A stretch of DNA of 64,000 bases from Gongronella butleri (GCA_025201375.1 JAIWZP010000031.1:337028-401027); one strand, 5' to 3'; positions 1 to 11,960 are shown, numbered from the stretch's first letter. Notes: a model not told the origin generated them from the sequence alone. Made by a program: numbers and translations.

Positions 1-2656
1 TTGAAGCGTAAAAAAGACACGTATATTCACGTTTTTGACTAGATGAAGCCGTCGACGTCAACGACCAAGAGGACGGACTAAAGCAAGGTGGCATAGACGA
101 CGCCACCAAGCTGCCAAAAGACGAAAAGCAGCAAGCCCGCCCTATCAATCATCTTGTTTTCATCATCCATGTAAAAAAAAAAAAAAGCTTATCTTTTTCA
201 CCATCCAATGCGTTTTCTTATCCTCATCCCCCCCCCATTTTTCTAGGGCATTGGCCAGGTAAAGAGCGAAAAAAAAAAAAAAAGTGAAACAAAAAAGGCC
301 ATCCATGCATTGCATTTTGACACCTTTTTTTTGTCACGATAGCAAACGGAGCAATACGGTCAATTCTACGAACACGGTATGGGGATGGTTTAGTACGCGT
401 GCGAGACACGCTAGCGCGAGCACATGGCGACAATGACGCGTGGTTCTTATCGATCTGGGCTTTTTTTTCTTTTTCTTTTTTTTTTTTTAGTGGAAAATTT
501 GCAAGAGACGGCGCGCCAGGTGCTGACAAGCAAGTTGCCTGATCGGGACGTGCGGATGGAGCTAATCCCCATTGAATGGCATCGGCACATCCACAACCAC
601 GTGGACCCCACCTTGGAGCGCATCACGCTAAAATCCATTCCTACGTAATGCTTTGCATTTTTTTTTTTTTTTGTGGAATTAGCGCGTGCACGACTCACTT
701 TTTTTTATTCTCGTCAACTAGCATCCGCATGATCGAGAATGAGTATCTGGCGGACGTGCTGCTGTATTTTTCGAAGGATCGTGGCCAGACGATCGTCGAC
801 AATGTCACCGAGTCGTTCAACAAGGCGTATCGCAACTTTATGGATAACCACCCCGACTTTGATGGCGACATTGTGATCCTCGGCTACTCGTAAGTCCAGT
901 CCGGCCTTGCCATCGAGCAATTGAAAGGAGGAGGCGCGTCCCATTGATTCGTTTTCTTTATTTTTATTGTTATTACAGCCTTGGCGGCGTGATCACGTAT
1001 GATTTGCTCTCGCACCAACGACCCATCAGCACGGATGACGAAAAGGCACACTATGCGCGGCTCGACGTCAAGTTTTCATCATTGACGTTCACGCCCGATT
1101 ACTTTTTCGCCCTTGGGTCCCCCATTGGCGCCGTGCTCACCTTTAGAAACCAATCGCCCGTCCATTACCACCCTGATTCGTCCATCAACTTTGAAAACGT
1201 ATACCACCCCTTTGATCCCTTGGTAAGAAGGATTGGCACCAGCCCCCCCCCCCATCATCATCATCATTATTGGCAGCAAATTGATATTTTTTTTCCTTTT
1301 TTTTTGGTGATTTTGCAGGCATATCGCATGGAGCCACTTTATGACGACTTTTATACCAACGAGCCCGCGGTGGCCATTGATCGCATTGCGCCACCAGCCT
1401 CGTTTTCGTTTCCGTCGTTGCCGTCGTTTGCAGGCTCGAGCATTTTTTCGTATTTTTCTTGGAAAACGCAATCGCAGCCGACGCTTGGGTCCGATGACGG
1501 TGCATCAATGGCCAGTACGGGCGAGTCCATGGCCACGAAAAAGGACGACGGCGACAGCGCGTCGTTTTTGGCGGCAAGCAAAGCGATGGCGCCGCGATCC
1601 CCGCTTATTTCGCCAGTCGAGTCGGCCTTGGAGCAAGACATGGCGAATTTGCAAATGGATGATGCCAAGGAGCGTGGGACGGGCACGTCGACCTTTGTGG
1701 ATTCGCTGTTGGGGTACTTTAGCAGTGGCACCGGCAACAACCAAGAATCAAATGCGAAGCGTGCGAATTTGGACGCGACGACGATCCGCGAAGATGCTCC
1801 ATGGGACCCGTTCCTGGATCCTGCGCGTTCTGCGCCGACAGCCGAGCCCAATTCGGCTGCCAGACCCAATGCGTCTCAAGAAATGGGCACCGCGCCCAGC
1901 CCCGTCGTCATTGACTCCAAAGATACCCCTGGCCGACCCAAATTAAGACGCGCAAATACCTACCACCATGGCGACCCAATTCCCATGTGCCTCTATACCT
2001 TTGGCAACGATTGTCCTAGCAACAACAGCACGAGCAATTCTTTTATCCAATTCCCCCCACAAAAATCGTCGTCTGCCAAGACACCGCCTTCGTCTGGCTC
2101 TCTGCCGTCCCAATTGCACGACCATGCTTCTGGTGTGAAAAAGCATCCGCACCCAAGACATTACCACGGTGCGTCAGGCATGCGCCGACCACGTGCACAT
2201 CGGCAGTATCCATCCGGCCACCATCTAGTAGAAATCCTGGGCATTGATGGCGTACGCATGGAATCATTTGAGCGCGCTCGCACCAACTTTAAGCGTTCCA
2301 AAGAGGCGCCTTCACAAAAGGCGATCAAGAAACTTCCTGGCAACCGCCGCATGGACCACGCGCTGCAACATGATGGTCTTCTCAGCATGATCACCAATGA
2401 GTACCTCGTCGGCCTCCGCGCCCATTTCTCGTATTGGACAAGCAAGGACCTGCTGTGGCACATCATCCGCCACCTCGAAAACGTCGACAAGGCCACATCA
2501 ACGCCACGCACACGCACACGCACTCCATCACCATCCGCCTCATCCACGACGCCCACCACCGCACCGCCGCCGGCCATGGATGCGTTCACGACTGACTCGC
2601 CACCAATCACCGCGCTCAATGCTCACTCGACCGCGTCACCTGCCCCATCTGCTTGA
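1..2656 (+). CDS. DDHD-domain phospholipase (PA-PLA1/SEC23IP family), 5'-truncated by the window
   Basis: Exons read as <1-7, 43-170, 247-258, 343-376, 491-644, 722-889, 979-1222 and 1319-2656; all phases agree and about 695 codons are visible. The family hydrolyses phosphatidic acid or other phospholipids on ER-Golgi and mitochondrial membranes. Diagnostic pieces in order are HLVFIIHGIGQ across exons 2-3, EQYGQFYEHVENLQETARQV, IPIEWH with ERITLKSIP, the nucleophile elbow GYSLGGVITYDLL (GxSxG) split by an intron, the FxLGSPIG strand, and the C-terminal DDHD signature around RRMDHALQ...NEYLVGLRAHFSYW. A long low-complexity Ser/Pro insert (roughly 1,400-2,200) separates the first DDHD aspartate region from the last. 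The third exon is only 12 nt and encodes GIGQ. The N-terminus lies outside the window, so whether a WWE or SAM domain precedes it is unknown. The family call is firm; the exact substrate is not. Confidence 0.9.
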
Positions 2657-4325
2657 TACTTTTTTTCACTTTTTTTTGGCGTTCCATGCCTCAATTGCAA
2701 ACGAATATAGAATAAAACAGGACCATCTGTGCCAAAAGTTGACAAATCGGACCACTGAAAAGGCATTGGATTTCTTGGTTCGTTTTGATATTTTTTCGAA
2801 GAAGCTGCTCAAAATTACAGATTTCGCGTCACTTGTTCCCTTTTTCAATGGACAATTCTTTCAAATGCAACCCCATTAGACAGAACATGACTTGAGTTAC
2901 CATTTTGCTGCAGACAGCTGAGATTAGTATACACGCGGCTTACAAAAGTTATACTGTAGAATGCAGGCTCGATTTTGATTTTTTTTTTTTTTTTTTTTTT
3001 GCATTTTCGCGCCCAAATTAATAATTAGTAAGCTAATTCGGTTTGCAAACGACTCGAAATTATAGAGTACAAGAATTACGTGGTCTATCACAACAGGATG
3101 TCATGGAATTACATGTCCATAGCCCGAGAAAATTGGGCATTAAATCTTTGACTCCAATTCGTAAGTATGTAAAGTTCATCCAAACTGGCTCGCAAAGCGT
3201 ACGAAAAATAAAGCACGAGCACGTCTCGTTCTAGTGGAACACATGTCACTGAGAGCATGACACAAATAAAATAGAGAAAATCACAATCGTACCATAGGCA
3301 ATTTTCGACGTGTGAAAAACCGCGTCAAGCGTCGAATTCCACGCGTCTGTTCTGAATCAAATTCATGCATCTGGCGAGTCTCTTGCTATTAGATGCGTCG
3401 ATGAGGCTTCATGGACGAGTTTTTCCGGTGCAATTCTCATGCAAAGTTCAAACCAAAATCGCGCATTGCTCATCAATGAGGTGATGGAACTTGCTCTTTT
3501 TTGACATTTTTCGTGGTTTGTCCTCGGTATTCATCATGTGTGCAAGTTTGGCGCAATTCTGGGGACCTCATTTTTCAATTTTCGTTTTGGAGCTCGACCA
3601 CGGCTGATTTTGCATTTGAGCGCGGTGCCCTTTTGACCGCTGCAAGTTGACTCAACGTGATTCCTTCTGGGGTTTTGAGCTCGCCTCTCTTTATTAGAAC
3701 GCATTTCGGGCTGCGTCGTGCAAGTTTTGGCCACTTGAACTTTGACGCCTCTCTAAAATCATTTTTCCTGATTAAACTTTTGTAAATGTTCCAAAATTGG
3801 GGCTAGATGATGTTGGACGTGGAATTCCACCGATCTCAGGCTCCTTCGCAATCAAATTAATATGTGCTACAGTACGGTACTGTAAAAGGGGAAATCCAAA
3901 ATCTGCACTAAACGAGAGTCGACACAGTTAACACATCGAAATCTCAGCATAAATTCTCACTTGATCTGGCCCTTTCTATTTTCCTCAACACGCCCGTGTA
4001 GTTTGCACCATCCATACTTTGAATGGTTGTATCGTTTGCCAATGAAATCATCAAAATCTGTTATTTTATCGGTTTCATCTCTCCATGTGTGCTTTTTCTT
4101 TTGGAGATTTCAGTCAATTCCTTGCTGAAATGCGGTCAATATCCTTGAGATAGTTGACAGGGGCCTTTACAGCAGCTTCAATGGAGTGTTTTTTTCAATT
4201 TATTGTGTTTTGAGTGTTTGTCGCTCGTTTTTACATCTGAATTGAGTTCTTTTATTGGAAAGAGAGAGAGAGAGAGAGAGAGAGATCGTGTCCAATTGCG
4301 CGCATTCTTTTTTTTTTGTGTAAGC
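2657..4325. other. Gene-free interval between convergent genes
   Basis: No credible coding exon was found between the DDHD stop codon and the end of the Zn2Cys6 gene. It contains a T tract near 2,980-3,000, a degenerate copy of the dispersed repeat described here as family A (about 3,300-3,620) and a GA dinucleotide run at about 4,260-4,285. Confidence 0.6.
3300..3620 (+). repeat. Family A dispersed repeat, partial diverged copy
   Basis: Reading on the plus strand, this stretch shares an ordered series of short blocks with 29,790-30,110 (+) and the reverse complement of 52,280-52,640. The blocks are a CGACG.GTGAAAAACCGCGTCA-like block, CATGCATCTGGCG, ATGGACG.GTTTTT..GTGCAATTC, TTTTTTGACATTTTTCGTGG, GTGTGCAAGTTTGG and TTTTGGAGCTCGACCACGGCTG. 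It is clearly more decayed than the other two copies. No open frame is conserved. Confidence 0.65.
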
Positions 4326-5511
4326 CTAGCAGTTCCAGACTGCGGCATCCAGGATATTTTGCGACGAATCAAGGGACATGAGGTCGTCGACGACCATGTT
4401 ATTATACATTTGCATGTCGACGACATTGTAGCCGAGCTGCTTTTGGAACGAGCGGACGGATGCGTCTGGTGTGAGGGACATGGAAGGGGCGAGTGCTGGT
4501 GTGTGCGGGTACGACGCAGGGTCGTCTGTGTAATCGGGCGTTGTCATTAGGGATGACTGGGACAAAAAGTCCACGGGCATTGCTTGCGATGCGGCTGGGG
4601 TTTGTGCGGGAGTGGGTTGCTGTTGCGGGTAGTGTTGTTGCGGCGGATGGGTGTAATTGGCGTTTTGGACGGCCAGGTACCCTGGGTAAAATTCTGCGGC
4701 CATTGCCCAATCCGAAGACGACGGTGTGGGCGGGCCATAATAGGCAGGGTCGCCCGGCAAGAAGAAATCGAGCGACGACAACGTGGATGCGGACGACACG
4801 CTGTCCTTTTTCTTGTTTGCGCGTGATTTGTACAGGCGTTTGCCCATTTTGCCCATTTTGCCATTGACGCGCGTTGACGTTGCCGACGATGTGGATGTGG
4901 ACGGCGACGGCGTGACACAAACGGACCCGCCACGCGACGACGACGCATGGCTGCTGGTGGACACGCTTGGAATGGGCTCATTCATCGGCGTGGGCGATGC
5001 CGTCAGCATTCCACCGGCCGACGACGTTGGTGGTGGCGGCGGCGCTAGACTCATCGGCATCCCATCCAAATGGTGGCTGCTTTCCAGCGCGGCAAACCAC
5101 CGCCGCTGCGTGTCCAAATCAGACTCGATTTGCTTGATCTTCATCCCGAGCCGCGACAGATTATTCACAAACGGATCCACACTCGTCGTCTGCGCATTGC
5201 GTGATCGCCGGTTCGCAGGATACGCACACAAAATCCCGCTTTGAGCACATCGACTACAATTGGGCTGCTCACCATCGCACCGCACCTGAGAAATGAAAAA
5301 AGGCGTAAAAAAAAAAAGAAAGAAAAAGAAAAGGAATTAGTTACTGCCCCCCTTTTGTATTTTTTTTTATTTTTACCTTTTTGTGGTGACATCGGATGCA
5401 CGCTATGGGTGCGCGCGGCCGCTTCATGGATGAATGCATTCTTGTGATGGCATTGCCCTGGCTGTCTGTCCTGGCCGTCAATGCTTTTGTGTGAGCGAGC
5501 TTGGACACCAT
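4326..5511 (-). CDS. Zn2Cys6 binuclear-cluster transcription factor
   Basis: Two exons, 5377-5511 and 4326-5285, join in frame to 364 aa. The intron falls inside the zinc cluster. After splicing the N-terminal cluster reads C-x2-C-x6-C-x6-C-x2-C-x6-C (residues about 37-64, starting ACIRCHHKKV and ending GILCAYP), the fungal Gal4-type DNA-binding motif, preceded by basic residues. A short amphipathic stretch (LSRLGMKIKQIESDLDTQRRWFAALE) could dimerise as a coiled coil. The rest is Ser/Pro/Gln-rich with no fungal-specific middle-homology domain visible, so it is a short member of the class and its target genes cannot be inferred. The ATG at 5511 is the first in frame after the poly-A/T leader; the methionines at residues 25 and 29 are possible alternative starts. 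Confidence 0.88.
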
Positions 5512-6649
5512 GAGAAGATGGCAAGGTTGCGTGAAATTAATTTTTAAAAAGAGGGGAAAGTGGGGGAGAAAAAGATGGAGAAAGAAAAAAAGAAAGAAAA
5601 AAAAGGAAAAAGGAATAGGATCAATGAAAAGGGGGGAGGCGTCCATTGCTTTATAACCTTTTTTTTATCTTTTTTGACGAGCATGGGCCATGCTAAGATT
5701 GCATAAAATAAGCTCAGTAACGAATCAAGCGAGCTGCAGGCAAGAGAGTCGTGATGACCTCGCTCTTTGAATCTCTTTCTCTCTCTTTTTTTTTTTTTTG
5801 TTGGCGACTCCCTAGTCATGTTTCATACGAGTCAAAACGACCCAATTGCGACAAGGGACTGATGGGGACAGGCACCATCATGGATTCAACCAAGAGACAA
5901 AAGGACCCATGGGGTCAATTGTACAATCATTGCACCAGTTGAAACCACAATCCTCCTTGATCATTACCCATTTCAGTCGATTATTTTCATTTTTGGCGTG
6001 TGTCACCTGTCAAAGACGAAAAAAAAGGGTCCTTTCTAACAAACCTCGAGAAGAAAGAGATAAAAAAAAAGGGGAAAGAGGCAGAGCGACGTGTGTGTGC
6101 GCGCCGTTTTGCGCTCTCGCTCTCGCTTCTTTTCTCTTGGATGGAAGAATTCCTAGAATGACTCTTTTGTCGCATCGCCATCTAGCCCTGCTTTTCTCCT
6201 TTTTCAGTCACCTCGCTTTCTCATCTCTCAACATCCCCCCCTTCTCTAAAAAAAAAAAAAAAAGCAAAACCTTGCATGCAATGCCTAAATAGTTCATTGT
6301 CACGCCTGGATGCCAATGACAAGTCTCGAAAGTTTGCAACTTGCATGAGCAATCACATGCTTCGTGCACACACGCGCGCGCGCTCACGAATTTAAAAAAA
6401 AAAAAAGCGAAGCGGATGGATGAAACAGGTAAAAAATCGTGCCCTGTTGATATCCAGTCCATGAATTCTCCTGTTGTCGCACAACGTTTCCAACCCGTTG
6501 ACGCCTCATTGGAGGAGGGCAATGAACCTTAGGTGGGAAAAAGACGCTTAAACACCCCCCGAGAGGCGGACATCGCAGCGTGGTCCCTTTTTTTTTCTCT
6601 TCTTTTTTTATTTCATCTCCACTTTTTTTCCCACAAAACCCAACTGCCA
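5512..6649. other. Divergent intergenic region between the Zn2Cys6 and PEBP genes
   Basis: Low-complexity A/G and T/C tracts dominate (about 5,575-5,640, 5,770-5,800, 6,245-6,265 and 6,590-6,630). Open frames here are artefacts of homopolymers. It probably holds both promoters and their untranslated leaders, but no specific element could be supported. Confidence 0.5.
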
Positions 6650-7732
6650 ATGCCTCTGTTGACAGCACAAGATGCCATCGTTGCTTCCTTGAAGCAACAT
6701 CAGCTCATTCCCGATCGTAAGAGCGCAAAATTGGGGAGGAGGGAGGGAAAATGAGGAGGTCGCGGGAGCGTGCTCAATTGTTTTCCATGTGCATTCATGC
6801 AATGATGCGTTATCGAACTAGTGTGGAGCGGCGAAGAGACGATTTCATCATCCACCATGCTCCAGGTCGAATACCCTGAGGACCTGCAAGTCTCTTTTGG
6901 CAATACATTGTTAAAATCACAAACGCAATCATGCCCCACCGTGCAATTTGTGCCTCCTGAAGAGGATGCCCAGTACACGCTCATGATGGTAAGAAGGGGG
7001 GGTGCGCGCAAAAGAAACACTGGCAATACTTTTTTTTTTTTACACTCACACACGCACTGACATCATGATCACCCGCCTCGCGTCTCCTTTTTTTTTTTTT
7101 TTTTTCTCTCGTTGCATTGCCTATTTTTATCATTTTAGATTGATCCTGATGCGCCTTCTCGATCTAATGGCGAATTTGGCCCGTAAGCAAGGCTCCTCGA
7201 TCCAACCGGGGCGCGCCTGGCTGCGATTGTCATGGCAAAGTCTCTCAGTTTGACCCTCTTTTTATTGATTTTTGATGAATTAGGTGGCGCCACTGGGTTG
7301 TTGTCAACATCAAGGTAAGGAGGCGACGTGCCCATGCGAGCAAAGGGCGGGTACCCGGTGGAGAGAGAGTTGGGGGGGGATGCGGAAGAGGGGTGCATGG
7401 CGCGCAAATGGGCCAGAAAATCGCCAAATTGGGGATTCAGAAGCGTGAGATTCTTCGTTTTTGACGCATTTCTTTTTTTTTTTTTCTAGGCGGGCGATGT
7501 TGCCTCGGGCGACGCGCACACACCCTATATTGGCCCTGGGCCTGGCCCCAATTCGGGCGACCATCGCTACACGTTCCTGCTCTTCAAGCAAGGCAAGCCA
7601 AACCACGCATTTGCGCCCATGGCGCACCAGGAGAAGCCCGATCGCCGTCGTTTTGCCTTCAAGGACTTTGCTGCTGAGAATGACCTCGAGCTTGTGGCCG
7701 TCAACTTCTTTGTGTGTCCTGCCGACCAATAA
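6650..7732 (+). CDS. Phosphatidylethanolamine-binding protein (PEBP/RKIP, Tfs1-like)
   Basis: Exons 6650-6716, 6822-6988, 7139-7182, 7284-7314 and 7490-7732 join to 183 aa with consistent phases. PEBP proteins are soluble cytosolic ligand-binding proteins; the yeast relative Tfs1 inhibits carboxypeptidase Y and modulates Ras signalling. The family signatures are present: YTLMMIDPDAPSR (CR1, spanning an intron), RHWVVVNIK, and GDHRYTFLLFKQ (CR2), in the normal order and spacing. Length is typical (180-220 aa) and there is no signal peptide. An AATAAA overlaps the stop codon and may serve as the polyadenylation signal. The start chosen is the first ATG after the T-rich leader and gives a normal N-terminus (MPLLTAQDAIVASLKQHQLI). 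Ligand and inhibitory target are not predictable from sequence. Confidence 0.93.
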
Positions 7733-8138
7733 AAACAAGAAAACATGGCTGGGATGCTTTTCCCTCCCAGGAGGGTCCATTGGGGCTCTTTTTCATCTTT
7801 TTATTGTTGTACACGACAAAAAAATAAAAGAGAGCAAAGAGAGAATGGAAAGCGATCAAACTATACAAATTGGGTGATCAGGGACGGGTGCGTAAAGGGA
7901 GGAGGAGAAGCGAGGAAGGGGGGATTCATCCACTAAAATAAAAAAGATGGACAAATTGGTGTTGGCCTGCCCATCCATGATTTAGCAATTGAGGTGGCAA
8001 AGCAAAAAAAAAGTGACGACAGAGGGATGGGGCAGGGAAAAGGAAGGGGAAAGAAAAAAAAAAGCAAAATAGAGAAACAAGGATATACGCGATGCGAGGG
8101 AGGGGGTGAGGTCGACAAGAGAAGATGCGAGCCGACTC
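7733..8138. other. Convergent intergenic spacer
   Basis: The interval lies between the PEBP and eIF1 stop codons. It contains A/G-rich low-complexity sequence and nothing resembling a gene. Confidence 0.6.
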
Positions 8139-8790
8139 TTAGAAACCGTGGACCTTGATGTTGGCCTTTTTGGCGATTTCCTCCTTGACCAAGAATTCGG
8201 CAATCTTCAGTCGCTGGTCGCCCGAAAGCTGCAACACCTCGCCCAATTCCTCGTTTTCAACCACGGTGCCATTGCACGCAAATTCCTTTTTGAACACCTT
8301 GAGAATCTTCTTGGCATCGTATTCCTTGGGCAAACCTTGCAGAGTCGTCAGCGTCTTGCGGCCATTTCGCTGTTGAATGCGCAAATCTATGCGTCAAAGA
8401 ACCACAGAAAAAAAAAAGGAAAAAAAAAGGAAAAAAAAAAGAGTCAGGTGTCATCCCACACACACGCACAGCACCCCTTGGGCTCATTTTTGGCGCCTTA
8501 CGGATAAGATTTTGCGCCTTGGGCGAGTTTTCTTCCTCAACGTCGGCAAAGGGATCTACACAACAATAAAAAACAACATCAGTGGACCGATCAACAAGAC
8601 GATAAAAACAAAAAGGGGCGACCATATTGTTTTCATCTAGCCAACAGCTGACGCAAGATTTGACAAAAGCGCTTCAATCTCGAAAACGGCAGCACTGTTG
8701 GCCACTGCGGCTTTGCCCGTCGTCGTACGGCCAAGCATGGCCGTCGCATGATCTCGCACGCTTACCGAAAGGAGTGTTGAGTTCTTCCAT
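8139..8790 (-). CDS. SUI1: Translation initiation factor eIF1 (SUI1)
   Basis: Exons 8766-8790, 8502-8555 and 8139-8386 join to 108 aa, the same length as yeast Sui1. eIF1 binds near the P site of the 40S subunit and enforces start-codon fidelity in the 43S/48S complex. The short N-terminal tail contains DPFADVEEENSPKAQNLI, followed by the canonical core HLRIQQRNGRKTLTTLQGLP, KKILKVFKKEFACNGTVVE, and the C-terminal GEVLQLSGDQR...FLVKEE, ending KVHGF. The first exon is just 25 nt. The start ATG at 8790 gives MEELNTPFDPFAD. The ATG context is cctccATGg-like on its strand but was not analysed further. Identification is secure. Confidence 0.96.
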
Positions 8791-9161
8791 GGGGGTGTTG
8801 TGCGGTGTAAGTAAAAAAAAAAAAAGTGAGAAAAGTGAAAAGAGGGAGGAAAAGGAAAAAAAAATTTGGCACATGCTTTTGTTGCCCGCCGGACGACAGC
8901 AATGACGATGTGCTTGCTCCGACGAATAGTCTGAAAGGGGTGGCTGGAGGGACCAATCAGCACCGCCTGATCTCGAGTGACTTGAATCTCACAACGATGC
9001 CAAATCATGCCGCAGGCAATGCCTTTTCTCCATTTGTTGCACCTTTTTTACTTCTTACTCAATTGGACTTGGGCCAATTCATCACTGACGCAATACGCGA
9101 CACATGATCCTCCGCGCCATTTTTTTTTGTGAGCTTGCTACGTCGATGTTCAACAAAACAA

Positions 9162-9195
<34 letters not shown>

Positions 9196-9599
9196 AAAAT
9201 GAGGGGGTACCTGCTTTGTGGTGCTGCTAGAAAGAGACAGGTATGGGCTCAATGGTGAGAATTGAGGTGCAGGAAGCCGTGGAATCCTCTTTTTTTGGAC
9301 GAAGAATGTGGCGTGAGCGTGCACATCCAAAAAAAAAAAAAAAAAAAAGTGCTTGGTCGTTGCGCAGCATGTATGATGGGCTCATTTAAACTCAACAGGA
9401 ACTGGGCACACAGGCGCGGTGGCCTCATTGTTTGTCAATCTTGTGGCACTGAAAAAGCCAGTGCTATGATATGCCAGGCTCAAAGGAGGCCACAAATATC
9501 AAGTAAAGATTGGGAATTGAAAGCGAGCTTTGGCGCGCACTGATTAAGATCAGAAGCTACATGGTGCATTGTGCTGCATCATATGATACAATGATCATC

Positions 9600-9850
9600 A
9601 AATCAAGATCAAAGTCAACTTTATACTAGAAAATCGAGTTTCGCGATCAGTATTCGTCACACATCGGTGAAACTGGGTTCATTCGACAGGTCGTCAAATT
9701 GTGCGTCTTTTGTCGCAGCAGCACATTGTGACTTGTTTAGCCTATTGCCAAGGATCATGTAGTAAATCGACTATCAAATTTTTGCGTTTTGTGTCAGCGT
9801 ACGTAAAGTTCGTATACCGGGTCAGCTAAGCGGATGAAAAATAGTGTCCA
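9600..9850 (+). repeat. Family B dispersed repeat relic
   Basis: Blocks such as GTGAAACTGGGTTCATTCGA and a TTTTGTCGCAGCAGCACATTGTG-like stretch, followed by a weak GTATACCGGGTCAGCTAAGCGG block, recur in the same order near 17,690-17,850, with partial matches at 16,510-17,000. No conserved open frame. Similarity was judged by eye, so boundaries are approximate. Confidence 0.45.
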
Positions 9851-10029
9851 GGCGCGTCGCTTTCCACAGTAAAAGTTTCACTTGAAGTACGACGTAATGA
9901 AATCGAGAAAATTATCACTACATCATTTTTACTGTAATTTGGACGTTTGTCTGTAACACCACTCACTTTTTATGCGATCAACCGTCAGAGTCGACAATTG
10001 TACGCCTTGTCGTTCAAATGAGCCCACCC

Positions 10030-11230
10030 TTGCTCTCCTGTGATGATTAGATCCTCTCCAGTTCATCAATTACACGTTTTCTGAAAATATGCAGCCAAAA
10101 AGCCCTGATTCCATGCAAAGTGCATTTTCTCAGGACCGAGTAATCCGATTTGCGAAAAAAAAACCTTGGAACTACTGGAGCCTTGAGTCGACCATCCACT
10201 AGTCTAAATTTGGCGCCGCATGGACCAGGCTTATCGGGAGAAACGCGTAAAATATTATTTTGGCTCTGCATCTTCACTAGAAAACACGAATCTCGAGATT
10301 TCTCGGGACTGAGCCAACCGATTCGCGAAAAATATGAACACCATTGGAGAATTAAGTCTACCATCAACTGGTCCAAATTTGGGACCAGATGAATGAGTTT
10401 CTGAGGAAGCGCCATTTTAGTACGTAGGCGTAAAGGGGGTAGTACAATCCGCACTATTTGTCTTGTACAGTGGCAACGGCTGAGCGCCCCGACACACGAG
10501 TCACCTCAAATGAATCAGCGGCTAAACGCGATAAAAGCGCTTGTGGTTTGGGGATATCGCTTCGAGTTTTTGGCAAGTTGGCCTTTAGGGACTGTTTTGA
10601 TCTTGATTTGGCCCTGATTTTACGCAAAATGCATTTTCTCAGGACTGAATGATCCGATTTGCGAAAAAAAACTTGGAACCATCGAAGTTTCGAGTCGAAT
10701 ATCCTCTGGTCTAAATTTGGAGTCATATGGTTAGACTCATCGGGAGAAACGCGAAAAATATTCTTTTGCGCTGGGTTTTCACTAGCTAACACATTTCTCG
10801 GGAACGAGTGATGATCCGATTTGCAAAAAAAAAAAAATTAACACCGTTGCAGAATTGGGTCTGCTGTCAACTGAACCAAATTTGGGACCATACGAACATG
10901 TTTCTGAGGAAGCACCTGCAGTTTCATAGCCGTAAAAAAAAGGGGTTCAATCAGCACCATTTGATCTCGTACATCGGCAACGGCTGAGCGTCCCAACGCG
11001 TGATGAGACGTCTCAAATGAATCAGCAGTCAAACACGGTAAAAGCGCTTGTTGTGGTTTGTTGGGGACATTGCGTCAAGATCTACTGTATCATAGGCGCG
11101 TTAGCCTTCAGAAATCGTTGACCTTGGTTTGACCCTGATTTTATGCAGATGCGTTTTCTCAGGACTGAGCGATCCGATCTCTGAAAAAAACTTGACATCG
11201 TAAGGTTTTTGTGTTGAGAATTCTCTAACT
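10030..11230 (+). repeat. Tandem duplication, about 0.5 kb unit, 2.3 copies
   Basis: The block ATGCATTTTCTCAGGACTGA followed by a GATCCGATTTGCGAAAAAAA-like stretch appears at about 10,128, 10,629 and 11,151, a spacing of about 501 and 522 bp. Between them a second block (GGCAACGGCTGAGCG...CTCAAATGAATCAGC...AAAGCGCTTGT) occurs at about 10,470 and 10,975, and GGGAGAAACGCG...TTCACTAG at about 10,230 and 10,740. The unit has no convincing open frame. It looks like a diverged tandem duplication of non-coding or element-derived DNA. Confidence 0.75.
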
Positions 11231-11319
11231 TAAATATACTGTACGGTAGGACCCGATGAACAAGATCCGGACGACGCACTCTGCAAAAAAGGGGGTTAGG
11301 TCTTTTTCATTTTGGTACT

Positions 11320-11760
11320 GTAGAGTAGAACGCTGTGAAGGATTCGCGAAAGTCCGTGAAAATCGAACAAACGTTGTAAATAATTCGCGAACAACATTTG
11401 TAAAAAAATCTAACAATCACTGTGAAGATAGAATCCGCGAAGAATGTTCGTAAAAAACCAAGCGAACGTTGTTGTTGTGAAGACTTCGCGATCGTTCGTA
11501 AAAAAATAAATCAAACGAACGCTGTGAATTAGCGAACAAGGTTCGTAAAAAAATGAATCGAAAGCTGTAAAAAAGACTTATTGCGAACAACGTACTTCGT
11601 AAAAATCAAAAAACGAACACTGTGAAGAAGACTTCGCGAACAACATATCATATTGTACTTCGTGAAAATCGAACGAACGTTGTGAAGACTTCGCGAACAA
11701 GGAACAACGTACGGTACTTCGTAAAAAAAATCGAACGAACATGGTACCGGTGGTACTGAG
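11320..11760 (+). repeat. Minisatellite with CGAACGAACGTTGTGAAG-type units
   Basis: Imperfect units of about 40-50 bp alternate the elements TTCGCGAACAA, CGTACTTCGTAAAAA, ATCGAACGAACG and TTGTGAAGACTTCGCG. Several units contain the short inverted pair CGAACAACGTTCG. About eight to ten degenerate units are visible. The frequent TTCGCGAA palindrome gives it a distinctive dyad-rich character. Confidence 0.8.
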
Positions 11761-11764
11761 TGTG

Positions 11765-11960
11765 TAAGACACACAGAGAAGAGAGACTCATCACAGAGAG
11801 AGACTCATAATAGAGAGAGACTAATACTGTAGAGAGAGACTCATCATAGAAGAGAGATAGAGACTCATCATAGAGAGAGACTCATATCATATGATAGAGA
11901 GAGACTCACAGAGAGAGGCTCACAGAGAGAGACTCATACTGTAGAAGAGAGAGACTCATG
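11765..11960 (+). repeat. GA-rich satellite, AGAGAGAGACTCAT units
   Basis: Units built from AGAGAGAGACTCAT plus a short variable tail repeat about ten times immediately after the preceding minisatellite. Strand composition is strongly purine-biased. No coding potential. Confidence 0.85.

Noticed and set aside
9082..9330. Short open frames around the A tract
   Set aside because: Translation is almost entirely homopolymer-derived, with no conserved features.
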